DNA from: Anaerolineae bacterium
Lineage (GTDB): Bacteria > Chloroflexota > Anaerolineae > UBA4142 > SHND01
Assembly: GCA_020851635.1 (NCBI GenBank)
Contig: JADZCJ010000018.1
Location: 1 to 50,451 of the forward strand
Length of the DNA: 50,451 nt
Reading direction: 5' to 3'
Shown: in pieces, positions 6,652-15,267 of the stretch
Numbering within the stretch: the stretch's first letter is position 1
How the letters are laid out: each line of letters starts with the position of its first letter
The notes under the pieces: generated by a model
What the model saw: only the letters and a program-made list of their open reading frames with translations
Database searches by the model: none
What the model was told of the DNA's origin: nothing
Position numbers and translations under genes: made by a program

Positions 6652-9093
6652 TTATTCTCCCCACACCCGGGCGATGCGTTCCTTGATTTTCTTTTCAAAG
6701 AGGGCGACGAGTTCGCCGGTGGATTTGACGAGGGCTTGCTCGTGTTCGATTTGGGCGACGATGCGTTGTTGTATAGTAAGGTCGGGGAGAGGGACCACCA
6801 AGATCTTTAGCTCATCTCTATTAAACAATCCATTCACATTTTGGCGCATAAAATTCATATACTTGCGCTCGGCTCTATATTGATTTAACAAAAGCCAGAG
6901 GAACTTGGAGACAAAGCTTGATGAGAGTGGTCGAATCCCTAATAGGAATGACGCAAATACATAATCACCATCCCAATCAAAGTAACCTGTTTTTCCAACC
7001 AGCCGCTTACTTCCATTGCGCCAATTGAAAAGTAAGTCGCCTTTCTGCAGATAGTTTATGTTGCCCTTATCTGGCAACTGGATTTCTCGAATACCCTCTG
7101 GTATTAATTCTCCAGATTCAGTGATGCTATTCATAGAGATGATTGGTATGCCACCCTCTTCGACCTCAGAATCAGGGATCGAAAGCGTGAGACCGGAAAT
7201 GAATTCGATATGTTCCCCCAACGACACCATCTCCCACGCTGGATCAATCTCAATGCGCGGCTGATAGTTGTCCACCACCTGCCGCGCGCCGTCAATGATT
7301 TTTTGGTAGCCCTCAATTTCCGCGACGATTTCTTGCTGGATGGAGAGGGGAGGGAGGGGAATTTGGATTTTGTATGCGTCGTTCCGATTCAGCCCAGGAA
7401 CACCCGACTGAACATTGATTCCCTTGAGGTCGAGGCTTTTCAAAATGAGAAAGAGGTACTCTAGGACAATTCGATTCTCGTTTTCAAGCTTGATAAAGAA
7501 TGTCGTATCGATTGGGAAACCATTTTTGCTCGAATAATGTACTTCACCCGCTGAACCTTTTCTCCCTACCACCAAGAAGGGGGCTTGCACAAGGTATTCA
7601 TTGTGATATCCAACAACTCCATTTGAGCCAAAAACAGGATATTCGCCCGAAATGCGATCTTCTTGCTTTAGAGGTTTACCATACTCAAAGGTACAGAGTT
7701 CGCCGATTTCAACCAGAGGAAAGACGGTGAGTGTGCCAAGAGCTGCTTCTCTGTATCTCTCACCACTCAAATTATAGTCGCCATTTTCAGCAAGTCGCGC
7801 TTTCTCCACCAGCGTTACATTTGGATTTTCGATTTCAAAAGTATTACCACTCGCCAGCGCGGTTTTGTACGCCTCTATCGCAGACAGCATTTGCGGTAAA
7901 TCGTTCTGTTTGATTTCTCGCCGCTGTGCGCCCAGATCAAAGCCGTCGTTGGCGACTTTGACAAATAGAATTTGGTCAGTCTTGGTCGCGAGCGTCCGAT
8001 CCATCCACAAGATGGATGTTTTGACGCCCGAGTACGGATTGAACACACCGGCAGGAAGCGAAATGACGCCGACCAAATAATTGTTGTCAACCAGTGTCTT
8101 GCGGAGGGCTTTGTAGGCGCTGCCGGATTGAAAGATGATGCCCTCGGGGACGACGACGGCGGCACGCCCGTTGGCGGTGAGATGTTCGGCAATGTAATCC
8201 ACAAAGAGGACTTCGGAACGGTTGGACTGGACCGAAAAACGCTTGTGGGGGCGGATGCCGCCTTTGGGTGACATGAACGGCGGATTTGCCATGATGACGT
8301 CGGCATAGTCGTTCCAATGATCCTCGCTGGTGAGAGTGTCGTATTCGTAAATGTGGGGGTCGGCAAAACCGTGCAGATAGAGGTTGACGAGCGAGAGGCG
8401 CACCATGTCGGGCGAAATGTCATAACCCTTGATGTTCTTGGTCAGGCGGGCGCGTTCGTCGGGGATGATGAGCGCGCCGGGTCTGCCATCCAGAGCGTTG
8501 GCGTTCAGGATGTGTTTGTAGGCGGAGACCAAAAAGCCCGCCGTGCCGCACGCGGGGTCGAGGATGGTCTCGTTTTTCTGCGGGTCTATTACGTCCACCA
8601 GAAAGTCAATGATGTGGCGCGGGGTGCGAAATTGTCCTGCGTCGCCCTGACTGCCCAGGACCGAAAGGAGATACTCGAACGCGTCGCCGAGACGTTCGCT
8701 GTGGTCGTAGGAAAAATCGTCAATGAGCTTGAGAAACGCCTTGAGCGTTTCGGGGTCGCGATAAGGGAGATAGGCGTTTTTGAAAATGTCGCGAAAGAGT
8801 GCGGGAATGCCCTGATTCTCGGTCATGCGGGCGATGGCTTCGCCGTAGAGGGTGACGACGTCATAGCCGCCCATGCCGACCGCGGTGAGTTTGGACCAAC
8901 TGTATTTTTCAAATTCGCCCGCGAAAAACGTGCGCTCGCCGCCGAGCTCTTCGGCTTGGGCGTCCATGTCGTTCATGAATTTATAGATGAGCGCGATGGT
9001 GATTTGTTCGACCTGGCTTTTGGGGTCGGGGACTTTGCCGACGAGGATATCGCGGGCGGTATCTATGCGGCGTTTCGTTTCGGTGTCGAGCAT
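6652..9093 (-). CDS. Type I restriction-modification fusion: HsdM methyltransferase with HsdS specificity domains
   Basis: At 813 residues this joins two normally separate subunits. Residues 1-450 are an HsdM-type N6-adenine methyltransferase: an N-terminal helical domain, the SAM motif ILDPACGTAGFLV near residue 178, and the catalytic NPPF near residue 268. Residues about 455-575 and 630-770 are two target recognition domains, each followed by a helical spacer (PLPPLSIQQEIVAEIEGYQK and PLPDLTIQQRIVAQIEHEQA). It would both choose the DNA site and methylate it. HsdR is directly upstream on the same strand. The two recognition domains are visibly more AT-rich than the methyltransferase and the spacer between them, a sign of domain exchange. 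Confidence 0.93.
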   Translation of the reverse strand: MLDTETKRRIDTARDILVGKVPDPKSQVEQITIALIYKFMNDMDAQAEELGGERTFFAGEFEKYSWSKLTAVGMGGYDVVTLYGEAIARMTENQGIPALFRDIFKNAYLPYRDPETLKAFLKLIDDFSYDHSERLGDAFEYLLSVLGSQGDAGQFRTPRHIIDFLVDVIDPQKNETILDPACGTAGFLVSAYKHILNANALDGRPGALIIPDERARLTKNIKGYDISPDMVRLSLVNLYLHGFADPHIYEYDTLTSEDHWNDYADVIMANPPFMSPKGGIRPHKRFSVQSNRSEVLFVDYIAEHLTANGRAAVVVPEGIIFQSGSAYKALRKTLVDNNYLVGVISLPAGVFNPYSGVKTSILWMDRTLATKTDQILFVKVANDGFDLGAQRREIKQNDLPQMLSAIEAYKTALASGNTFEIENPNVTLVEKARLAENGDYNLSGERYREAALGTLTVFPLVEIGELCTFEYGKPLKQEDRISGEYPVFGSNGVVGYHNEYLVQAPFLVVGRKGSAGEVHYSSKNGFPIDTTFFIKLENENRIVLEYLFLILKSLDLKGINVQSGVPGLNRNDAYKIQIPLPPLSIQQEIVAEIEGYQKIIDGARQVVDNYQPRIEIDPAWEMVSLGEHIEFISGLTLSIPDSEVEEGGIPIISMNSITESGELIPEGIREIQLPDKGNINYLQKGDLLFNWRNGSKRLVGKTGYFDWDGDYVFASFLLGIRPLSSSFVSKFLWLLLNQYRAERKYMNFMRQNVNGLFNRDELKILVVPLPDLTIQQRIVAQIEHEQALVKSTGELVALFEKKIKERIARVWGE

Positions 9094-9103
9094 GGTCGTC
9101 TGA

Positions 9104-9154
9104 GACCTTCGAGGTTTCCAAAAACCTCGAAGGTCTTGGAGACCTCGAAGGTTT
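9104..9154. repeat. CCTTCGAGG palindromic repeat between hsdR and hsdM-S
   Basis: GACCTTCGAGGTTT (9104-9117) and its exact reverse complement (9122-9135) form a hairpin, and a third half-copy (GACCTCGAAGGTTTT) lies at 9140-9154. The same repeat occurs at 11771-11823, on the other side of hsdR. Confidence 0.85.
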
Positions 9155-9165
9155 TGTGTGTCTAT

Positions 9166-11706
9166 CTACGAGGGCAGGAACTGGTTGAGCGTGACGTAAT
9201 CCTTGATGTATTCGGGAATTTCTGTGCGCCACCGTTCGGGGACGGCTTTATAGTCCTGCATGGTAAAAGTGGGGTTGGTTTGCAGTTCGTTAAACTTTTT
9301 GCGGTCAATCATGTCGCGCACGCGCCCATCCGAGATGTAGGCTTGAAAGAAATATTTGAGCGCGAGGATGCTCTCGGGCGAATCGGGCTTGCGGTCGGCG
9401 ACGAATTTATCAAACTCGTCCTGTAACAGTTCTTGTTTGGATTTGAACGCGGGGATGAGACCGAACGCTTTTTCAATGATCTCGCGCAGGGAAAGGCGAC
9501 GGTCAATTCCGGCGGCGCGGCGCAGTTTTTCGAGGGTATAAAATTCTTCGGGTTTGTTCAAGACATGGGTGTTGACGTAATCGAGAATGGCGTCCCACTG
9601 GCCCTGCTCGATGCGCGTTTTGATAAAGGGGTCTTGCTTGACCCGGTCCTGAAAGCGGTCAAAAAACATGCGGTCAATCTTCATGCCTTCTGAACCTATT
9701 TTGATTTCGTTGAGCTTGCGCAGCGCGTCGGGGTCGAAATTTTCATAGTTGGCAAGGACGACGGTCTCGCCCGCGCCGCGCTCGACTGATTCGCCCGCAG
9801 GCAAGGGGGGGAGCGCAAGGACCTGGTCATACTTGAATTCCTTTTCAAAGTACTCACAGGTGGCAAAGAAATCAAAGAGTTTATAGTTTGTTTTTGCGAC
9901 CTTGCCGAGTTGGGCGACGAGCGCGGGGGCGGTCACTTGCTCGGTAAAGTTGTGGGTACGAGTGCCGCGTCCTTTCATCTGGATAAAATCGGTGGGCGAA
10001 AATATCGGACGCATCAAGCAAAGATTCAACAGGTCGGTGCAGTCATAGCCGGTCGTCATCATGCCGACGGTGACGCAGACGCGGGTCTTGCTCGTTTTGT
10101 ACGCGGGCAAAAAGTTGGCAGAGCCGCTCAGGTTGTTGTTGGTAAAGTTGATGGCAAACTGCTGGGCATCGGCGACGGCGGATGTGACTTGAATGGCAAA
10201 GTCGGAATTGTATTGATTCGGGTAGATTTTGTCCGCCATCTCGTTCAGAATTTGGGTCAGTTTTGCAGCGTGCGCCTGGCTGACCGCAAAAATTATAGTC
10301 TTGCCGATTTCGCCGCTGATTGGGTCGCGCAGGGCGTGCTCGAGAAAGGTCTTGCAAAAGAGGCGATTCGTGGCTTCGGAAAAGAATTTCTTTTCAAAAT
10401 CGCGCTGATCAAAGAATTGCTCGGCATCTATGCCGTCCTCGGTCGGCACAAGCACCGCATAACCCTCATCGGAAAGTAATTGGGTCGTGACGTCGGTCCG
10501 CGCGTCCACAACCGTAGGATTGATCAAATAGCCCTCGCGGACGCCGTCGAGGAGCGAATAGCGAAAGGTGGGGGTTCCGTCGTCACAACCAAAGGTGCGG
10601 TAGGTGTCGAGCAGGACGCGGCGCTCGTACTCGCGCGGGTCGCGGGTGGTCGGGCGGGCATGGTCGAACTTGATCAAATAATCGCGCGGGGTGGCGGTCA
10701 AACCGAGTTTATAACCGACGAAATATTCAAAAACAGCGCGGGCGTTGCCGCCGATGGAACGGTGCGCCTCGTCGGAAATGATCAGATCGAAATCGGTCGG
10801 TGAAAAGAGTTTTTTGTATTTGTTGTCGGACAAGAGCGACTGGACGGTAGTCACGACAATCTCGGCTTTGGTCCAATCGTCGCGATTTTCTTTATAGATG
10901 ACGGTTTTGAAATCGTTTTTCAGCAAAAGCGTAAATTGTTTTTTTGCCTGGTCTTCGAGCTCGAGACGGTCCACCAGAAACAAAACGCGGTGCGCGTTTT
11001 TGGTGCGCAAAAACAATTTGATCACGGCGGCGGCTGTGAGCGTTTTGCCCGTGCCGGTCGCCATTTCAAACAAAAAGCGGTCGCGACCCTTGCTCACCGC
11101 GTCCTGCAATTTTTGGATTGCATTTAGTTGATACGGACGCAGAAAGCGGAGGCGGTTCGTTTCGATAAAATGCTCGCGCTCGTCCGCGTTTTTCCAACCC
11201 GCTTCGTCACGGTATTTCGGCAGTTGGGTAAGGACAATATAATCTTCGTCCACATATTCGGATACAAGCGCGGCGGGGTTGGGTTGGTAACGCTTGTAAC
11301 CGACGACCGAAGCGGGGTCGGGAAATTGAGTGATGACGTATGGGCTGCCGTGCCGGAGATCCCAAAAGTAGTGGAGGTTGCCGTTGGAGAGGATGATGAA
11401 ACGACAGTTTTGAGATTTGGCGTAGGTGCGCGCTTGCTCTTTACCGACAAGGGGATTTTTTTCTTCGGATTTGGCTTCGAGGACGATCAGGGGAAAGCCT
11501 GATGGGTCAAGGAGTAAAAAATCAATAAAACCGTTTTTGGTGGTCTCGAAATTTTCACCAAACGCGTTGAGCTGTGCCTGGGTGATCCTGGTGTGGGTCT
11601 CGAGTTGAATGTTTGCCCTGCCGTTGGCGTCGTCAAAGAAACGCCAACCGGCTTGATCGAGCAACCGATTGATTTTGATGCGCGCTTTTGCTTCTTTGCT
11701 GGGCAT
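9166..11706 (-). CDS. hsdR: Type I restriction enzyme R subunit
   Basis: This 846-residue protein is the motor and nuclease of the type I system. The N-terminal nuclease has the PD-(D/E)XK pattern with Asp62 and the E77-A-K79 triad. The helicase core has ATGTGKT at residues 216-222 and DEAH at 312-315, with later motifs including TVGMMTTGYD and MKGRGTRTHN. The C-terminal part is the helical region that contacts the methyltransferase. It precedes the hsdM-S fusion, separated by 72 bp of palindromic repeat. A possible -10 (TATAAT, 11752-11747) lies about 40 bp upstream. Confidence 0.95.
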   Translation of the reverse strand: MPSKEAKARIKINRLLDQAGWRFFDDANGRANIQLETHTRITQAQLNAFGENFETTKNGFIDFLLLDPSGFPLIVLEAKSEEKNPLVGKEQARTYAKSQNCRFIILSNGNLHYFWDLRHGSPYVITQFPDPASVVGYKRYQPNPAALVSEYVDEDYIVLTQLPKYRDEAGWKNADEREHFIETNRLRFLRPYQLNAIQKLQDAVSKGRDRFLFEMATGTGKTLTAAAVIKLFLRTKNAHRVLFLVDRLELEDQAKKQFTLLLKNDFKTVIYKENRDDWTKAEIVVTTVQSLLSDNKYKKLFSPTDFDLIISDEAHRSIGGNARAVFEYFVGYKLGLTATPRDYLIKFDHARPTTRDPREYERRVLLDTYRTFGCDDGTPTFRYSLLDGVREGYLINPTVVDARTDVTTQLLSDEGYAVLVPTEDGIDAEQFFDQRDFEKKFFSEATNRLFCKTFLEHALRDPISGEIGKTIIFAVSQAHAAKLTQILNEMADKIYPNQYNSDFAIQVTSAVADAQQFAINFTNNNLSGSANFLPAYKTSKTRVCVTVGMMTTGYDCTDLLNLCLMRPIFSPTDFIQMKGRGTRTHNFTEQVTAPALVAQLGKVAKTNYKLFDFFATCEYFEKEFKYDQVLALPPLPAGESVERGAGETVVLANYENFDPDALRKLNEIKIGSEGMKIDRMFFDRFQDRVKQDPFIKTRIEQGQWDAILDYVNTHVLNKPEEFYTLEKLRRAAGIDRRLSLREIIEKAFGLIPAFKSKQELLQDEFDKFVADRKPDSPESILALKYFFQAYISDGRVRDMIDRKKFNELQTNPTFTMQDYKAVPERWRTEIPEYIKDYVTLNQFLPS

Positions 11707-11770
11707 GAGACGTTTTTGAAAAACCTAAAAACAAGCAACCGGTGTAATTATACTTGATTTTCGCGTTACG

Positions 11771-11823
11771 AAAACCTTCGAGTGTCTCATGGCGAACTTT
11801 GTTCGCCCGACCTCGAAGGTTTT
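11771..11823. repeat. CCTTCGAGG palindromic repeat upstream of hsdR
   Basis: AAAACCTTCGAG (11771-11782) and CTCGAAGGTTTT (11812-11823) are exact inverted copies of the repeat found at 9104-9154. It lies in the divergent region between hsdR and the membrane protein gene. Confidence 0.8.
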
Positions 11824-11896
11824 GAACGTCAACTTGTTCTGCGCGATGTGGGTAATCACCAGTCTTCCGCCCATTGTTTTTTACCATCGCGCAAGG

Positions 11897-11902
11897 TATA
11901 AT
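11897..11902 (+). promoter_or_regulatory. Candidate -10 element
   Basis: TATAAT 15 bp before the ATG of the gene at 11918; the -35 is weak. Confidence 0.4.
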
Positions 11903-11917
11903 TCCGATTCATAACCT

Positions 11918-12412
11918 ATGGAAACTGCCTCCAATTCCTCCCGCAAACGCCCCGTTGTCGTCACCATCCTGACGTGGATTCTGGTCATTGGTTCGCTCTT
12001 GAATCTTGCCATCGGCATCATCAGTCTTGCTGCCCTTGGCTATGAATTGCAGGGCGGCGAGATTACGATCATGGCAGGAGATGAAGGGACGGAACTTTTT
12101 ACTGACCAGGGGGAGCTTTTTGTCGAAGGGGTCTGGTATACGCTGGTGGGTCTTGTTCAATTGGTGATTACCATCGGTTTCTGGCGAACAAAACGCTGGG
12201 GTTGGGTCGCCGTCATGACGCTCCAAGCGCTCAACCTCTTGATGGATGTTGCCAACGCTCTCGCCGGAAACCCCGGAGTCATCTCGCTTGGCATTTCCAT
12301 TCTGCTCGTTCTTTTGTTGAACCAATCCGACGTCCGCCGTACCTTTGGCATCCTGCGCAATCCAAATGAACCTGCCCCCATCACGCCCCTCAATTCCCTC
12401 GACAGCCACTGA
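11918..12412 (+). CDS. Small multi-pass membrane protein of unknown function
   Basis: A 164-residue protein with four likely membrane segments: VVTILTWILVIGSLLNLAIG, then TLVGLVQLVITIGF, then a pair near residues 93-140 ending in ILLVLLL. A short acidic loop (residues 45-65) separates the first two. It resembles small bacterial membrane proteins of the DUF2127 kind, but the match is only by topology. No ribosome binding site is evident; the ATG follows a TATAAT by 15 bp. The next gene begins inside its 3' end in another frame, suggesting coupled translation. Confidence 0.7.
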   Translation: METASNSSRKRPVVVTILTWILVIGSLLNLAIGIISLAALGYELQGGEITIMAGDEGTELFTDQGELFVEGVWYTLVGLVQLVITIGFWRTKRWGWVAVMTLQALNLLMDVANALAGNPGVISLGISILLVLLLNQSDVRRTFGILRNPNEPAPITPLNSLDSH

Positions 12413-14213
12413 TCTCGAGCTGCTGCGCGCGTTCGAGCCGGTCGTCAAGTATACGCTGGGCGAACAATTTTATCCGATGGATGTGGAACGCTACATCGGA
12501 TTGTGTGCGCTCTGTGTGCGTTATCCCGACGGGCGCGAAGACGTGCTCGTCCCGCGCGGCGAACTGACGCTCGAACGCCTGGTGCAGCCCCGCCACCTGG
12601 AATTTGGCGCAGTCGAGTATTTGCGATTTGTGGCTCCCCAAACCCTGCAGGAAAGTGTGGGCGCGCTCAACGAGGGTCACGCGCTCCACAAATCCAAAGA
12701 AAATGTTTTCAAGGCGGGGCAAGGGCGTTTGGCGCGCGGCGGCTTGCTCGCCCGCTTTGCCGATGCAATCTTTTCGCTCACTCTGCTTGCGCGCGGTCGC
12801 GTGCCGGGCGCAGTGGCGGCACAGGCGGAACTCCAGTACGACCAGATGCAGCAGCAGGAGGAAAAATACGTCTATCATGGGCGCGTCGTGCGGCAAAACG
12901 GGTGGACGATTCTGCAATACTGGTTTTTCCTGGCATACAACAGTTGGCGGTCGGGCTTTAACGGCGTAAACGATCACGAGTCGGATTGGGAAATGATCCT
13001 GGTCTATTTATACGAGGATGGCGGCAACCTGAGACCCGAGTGGGTCGGTTATGCCTCGCACGATTTTCATGGTGATGATCTGCGCCGCCGCTGGGATGAC
13101 AATGGCCAAGTGGATTTGATAAATGGGCATCCGGTGGTCTATGCGGGTGCGGGGTCACACGCTTCGTATTTTCGCCCCGGTGAATATCAAGCCGAAGTCA
13201 GTCCGCCACTGCCCAAATGGTTGTCGCGCGTTGCGCGCCTGTGGAGCCAGTTCTGGCGACAGACTCTCGGCATCGGCGGCGGATACGAAGGCAATCCATT
13301 CCGCATCCCCTTTGTGGATTATGCGCGCGGAGACGGGCTGGTCATTGGTCCCGGACAAACAAAAGAGTGGCAGCCGAATCTCATCAGCGAAGCGACATCG
13401 TGGGTGAGCGAGTATCGCGGGTTGTGGGGGTTGTATGCGCGTGACCCCATTTCAGGCGAGAACGCGCCCGCGGGTCCCATGTATAATCGCGATGGCACGC
13501 CGCGCAGCTCGTGGTATGACCCCCTCGGCTTTTCAGGTCTGGACAAGGTGCCCCCGCCGCCGCAGGAACTCCCGCTTTTGGAAACCCGCATTACGGAATT
13601 GACGGCGCGTCAAGCCGAAATCGCCGCCGCACTGGAACCCGAAACAGCTATGCTGCAAGAATTGGGCATTCAACTGCGCTCGATGCAAGGCAACCCCTTT
13701 CTCCAGATTGCATACGAAAATTTGCAGCTCGAGGTCAACAAACGCTCGGAAAATGTGAAAACATTGCGTCGTGAACAGTCCGAGAATGCGGCACAACTGG
13801 GCACACTGCGCCGCCGCGTCGAAAAATTGCGCGCCGGGATTCCGGATGATCCGCGCGCACACATCGTGCATCTGGGCAAACCGGTCAGCACCTCGCAGAT
13901 GCGCTTTAATCGCCTGGCGGAAACCTGGGCGGCGGTGAGCATCAGCGCACTGCTCATCGGCATTGTTTTGATTTTCCTCTTTGAGCCGCGCCTGTTTTTG
14001 CCGGGGCTTGTGTTTATGCTCGTCACTTTTATTTTGCTCGAGTCCATCCTGCGCGGCACCTATGTCAATACCATCAACACTCTTGCGGTGATCCTCGCCG
14101 TAATCGGCGTGTTGATTTTGGTCTTTTATTACTGGCAGCAGATTTTGCTCGTCGGTCTGGTAGTGGCGGCGGTCTTTTTGTTGGTGCAAAAACTGCGCGA
14201 GATACGCGAATAG
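12366..14213 (+). CDS. Vps62-like protein with coiled coil and C-terminal membrane segments
   Basis: The middle of this 615-residue protein carries the signature of the Vps62 family: QYWFFLAYNSWRSGFNGVND, HESDWEMILVYLY, GYASHDFHGD, and HPVVYAGAGSHASYF. This domain is known mainly from fungi and plants, where its role is unclear, and is scattered in bacteria. It is followed by a predicted coiled coil (about residues 405-490) and by three hydrophobic segments near the C-terminus, so it is likely membrane-anchored. The ATG at 12366 is preferred because residues just after it (TDLELLRAFEPVVKYTLGEQ) look conserved; it overlaps the previous gene by 47 bp. No catalytic residues can be named. Confidence 0.7.
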   Translation: MNLPPSRPSIPSTATDLELLRAFEPVVKYTLGEQFYPMDVERYIGLCALCVRYPDGREDVLVPRGELTLERLVQPRHLEFGAVEYLRFVAPQTLQESVGALNEGHALHKSKENVFKAGQGRLARGGLLARFADAIFSLTLLARGRVPGAVAAQAELQYDQMQQQEEKYVYHGRVVRQNGWTILQYWFFLAYNSWRSGFNGVNDHESDWEMILVYLYEDGGNLRPEWVGYASHDFHGDDLRRRWDDNGQVDLINGHPVVYAGAGSHASYFRPGEYQAEVSPPLPKWLSRVARLWSQFWRQTLGIGGGYEGNPFRIPFVDYARGDGLVIGPGQTKEWQPNLISEATSWVSEYRGLWGLYARDPISGENAPAGPMYNRDGTPRSSWYDPLGFSGLDKVPPPPQELPLLETRITELTARQAEIAAALEPETAMLQELGIQLRSMQGNPFLQIAYENLQLEVNKRSENVKTLRREQSENAAQLGTLRRRVEKLRAGIPDDPRAHIVHLGKPVSTSQMRFNRLAETWAAVSISALLIGIVLIFLFEPRLFLPGLVFMLVTFILLESILRGTYVNTINTLAVILAVIGVLILVFYYWQQILLVGLVVAAVFLLVQKLREIRE

Positions 14214-14219
14214 ATCCGT

Positions 14220-14243
14220 GTAGAGACGCAAAATTTTGCGTCT
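14220..14243. repeat. REP-like palindrome (second copy of the 4175 family)
   Basis: GTAGAGACGCAAAA is followed by TTTTGCGTCT; 14224-14243 is a perfect 20-bp palindrome. The core matches the rplS leader repeat. Confidence 0.8.
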
Positions 14244-14340
14244 TGCGTCTACAATTTGCGTCTTGCGTCTACAATTTGCGTCTTGCGTCTACAATTTGCG
14301 TCTTGCGTCTACAATTTGCGTCTTGCGTCTACAATTTGCG
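14241..14340. repeat. Five perfect 20-bp tandem repeats
   Basis: The unit TCTTGCGTCTACAATTTGCG occurs five times without change, directly after the palindrome at 14220-14243. Each unit resembles half of that palindrome. The array ends 18 bp before the YitT start codon, so copy number could affect expression. Confidence 0.95.
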
Positions 14341-14358
14341 TCTATAACCGCGTCCGCG

Positions 14359-15228
14359 ATGATTCAGCGCATCCAAAGTACCAATTGGCGCCGCACGCTT
14401 GCCACTTATGCCGTCCTGACGTTGGGCGGCATCATCTTGGCATCCAACGTCGCCCTCTTTCTTGCGCCGTCCAATATCGCCCCGGGCGGCGTGTCGGGCG
14501 CGGCGATCATTCTGACCAACTTTATTGATGTTCCGGTCGGCATCCTGATGCTGATTCTGAACATCCCCCTGCTCGCCCTCGGGTTTCGTAATCTCGGACG
14601 GTTCCATTTTCTGACCAAGACGCTCTATGTGGTTTTGATTTACAATCTCGGCGCGGACGTGGTTGCCCGTTTTCTGCCGCCCGGACTGTCGCAGAATATT
14701 CTGCTCAATGCCATCTTTGCCGGAGTTGTCGGCGGCATCGGCACCGGGCTGGTCTATCGCGCGGGCGGCACCACCGCCAGCACGGGCGTTATTTCCCGCA
14801 TCCTGCAGCTGCGGACGGGCATCCCCATCGCGCAAGTGTATTTCATTACGGATGGGGTGATCATTCTCGCCGCCGGTCTCGTCTTTGGCTGGGAGGCGTC
14901 ACTTTATGCGCTCGTGACGCTGTTTATCTGGGGCATGGCGACCGATTATGTGCTCGAAGGACCGAGCGTCGTCCGCACGGCGTTCATTGTCACAGACAAC
15001 AAGGAAGAGGTGTCGCGCGCGCTGCTCGACCAGTTACAAATCGGAGTGACCGCGTGGCGCGGCGAGGGGATGTTTACCGAACAGGAACATAACGTCCTCT
15101 TTTGCACCGTGAGCCGTCCGTTTGTGGACACTTTGCGCGACGTCGTGACGCAGGTGGACCCGCAGGCTTTCGTGGTGATTACGCACGGACACCAGGCGAC
15201 CGGCGGGGTGATCACGAATAAAAAGTAG
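14359..15228 (+). CDS. YitT family membrane protein with C-terminal DUF2179
   Basis: This 289-residue protein has five or six membrane segments, with the family signatures LFLAPSNIAPGGVSGAAIIL and GTGLVYRAGGTTASTGVISR, and then a cytoplasmic DUF2179 domain (GVTAWRGEGMFTEQEHNVLF). The family is widespread; its function is not established, and export or transport roles have been proposed. I chose the ATG at 14359 because the longer frame runs through the 20-bp tandem repeats and would encode only repeats. The DUF2179 part is similar to the C-terminus of the protein at 23801-24904. Confidence 0.92.
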   Translation: MIQRIQSTNWRRTLATYAVLTLGGIILASNVALFLAPSNIAPGGVSGAAIILTNFIDVPVGILMLILNIPLLALGFRNLGRFHFLTKTLYVVLIYNLGADVVARFLPPGLSQNILLNAIFAGVVGGIGTGLVYRAGGTTASTGVISRILQLRTGIPIAQVYFITDGVIILAAGLVFGWEASLYALVTLFIWGMATDYVLEGPSVVRTAFIVTDNKEEVSRALLDQLQIGVTAWRGEGMFTEQEHNVLFCTVSRPFVDTLRDVVTQVDPQAFVVITHGHQATGGVITNKK

Positions 15229-15267
15229 GGACGCCATGACGGTGTCTCCATTCTTGATATCGGGGGT

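Noticed and set aside
14241-14340. CRISPR array
   Set aside because: Units are contiguous with no spacers.
14236-14358. N-terminal extension of the YitT protein
   Set aside because: It translates the 20-bp tandem repeats; the conserved protein begins at 14359.
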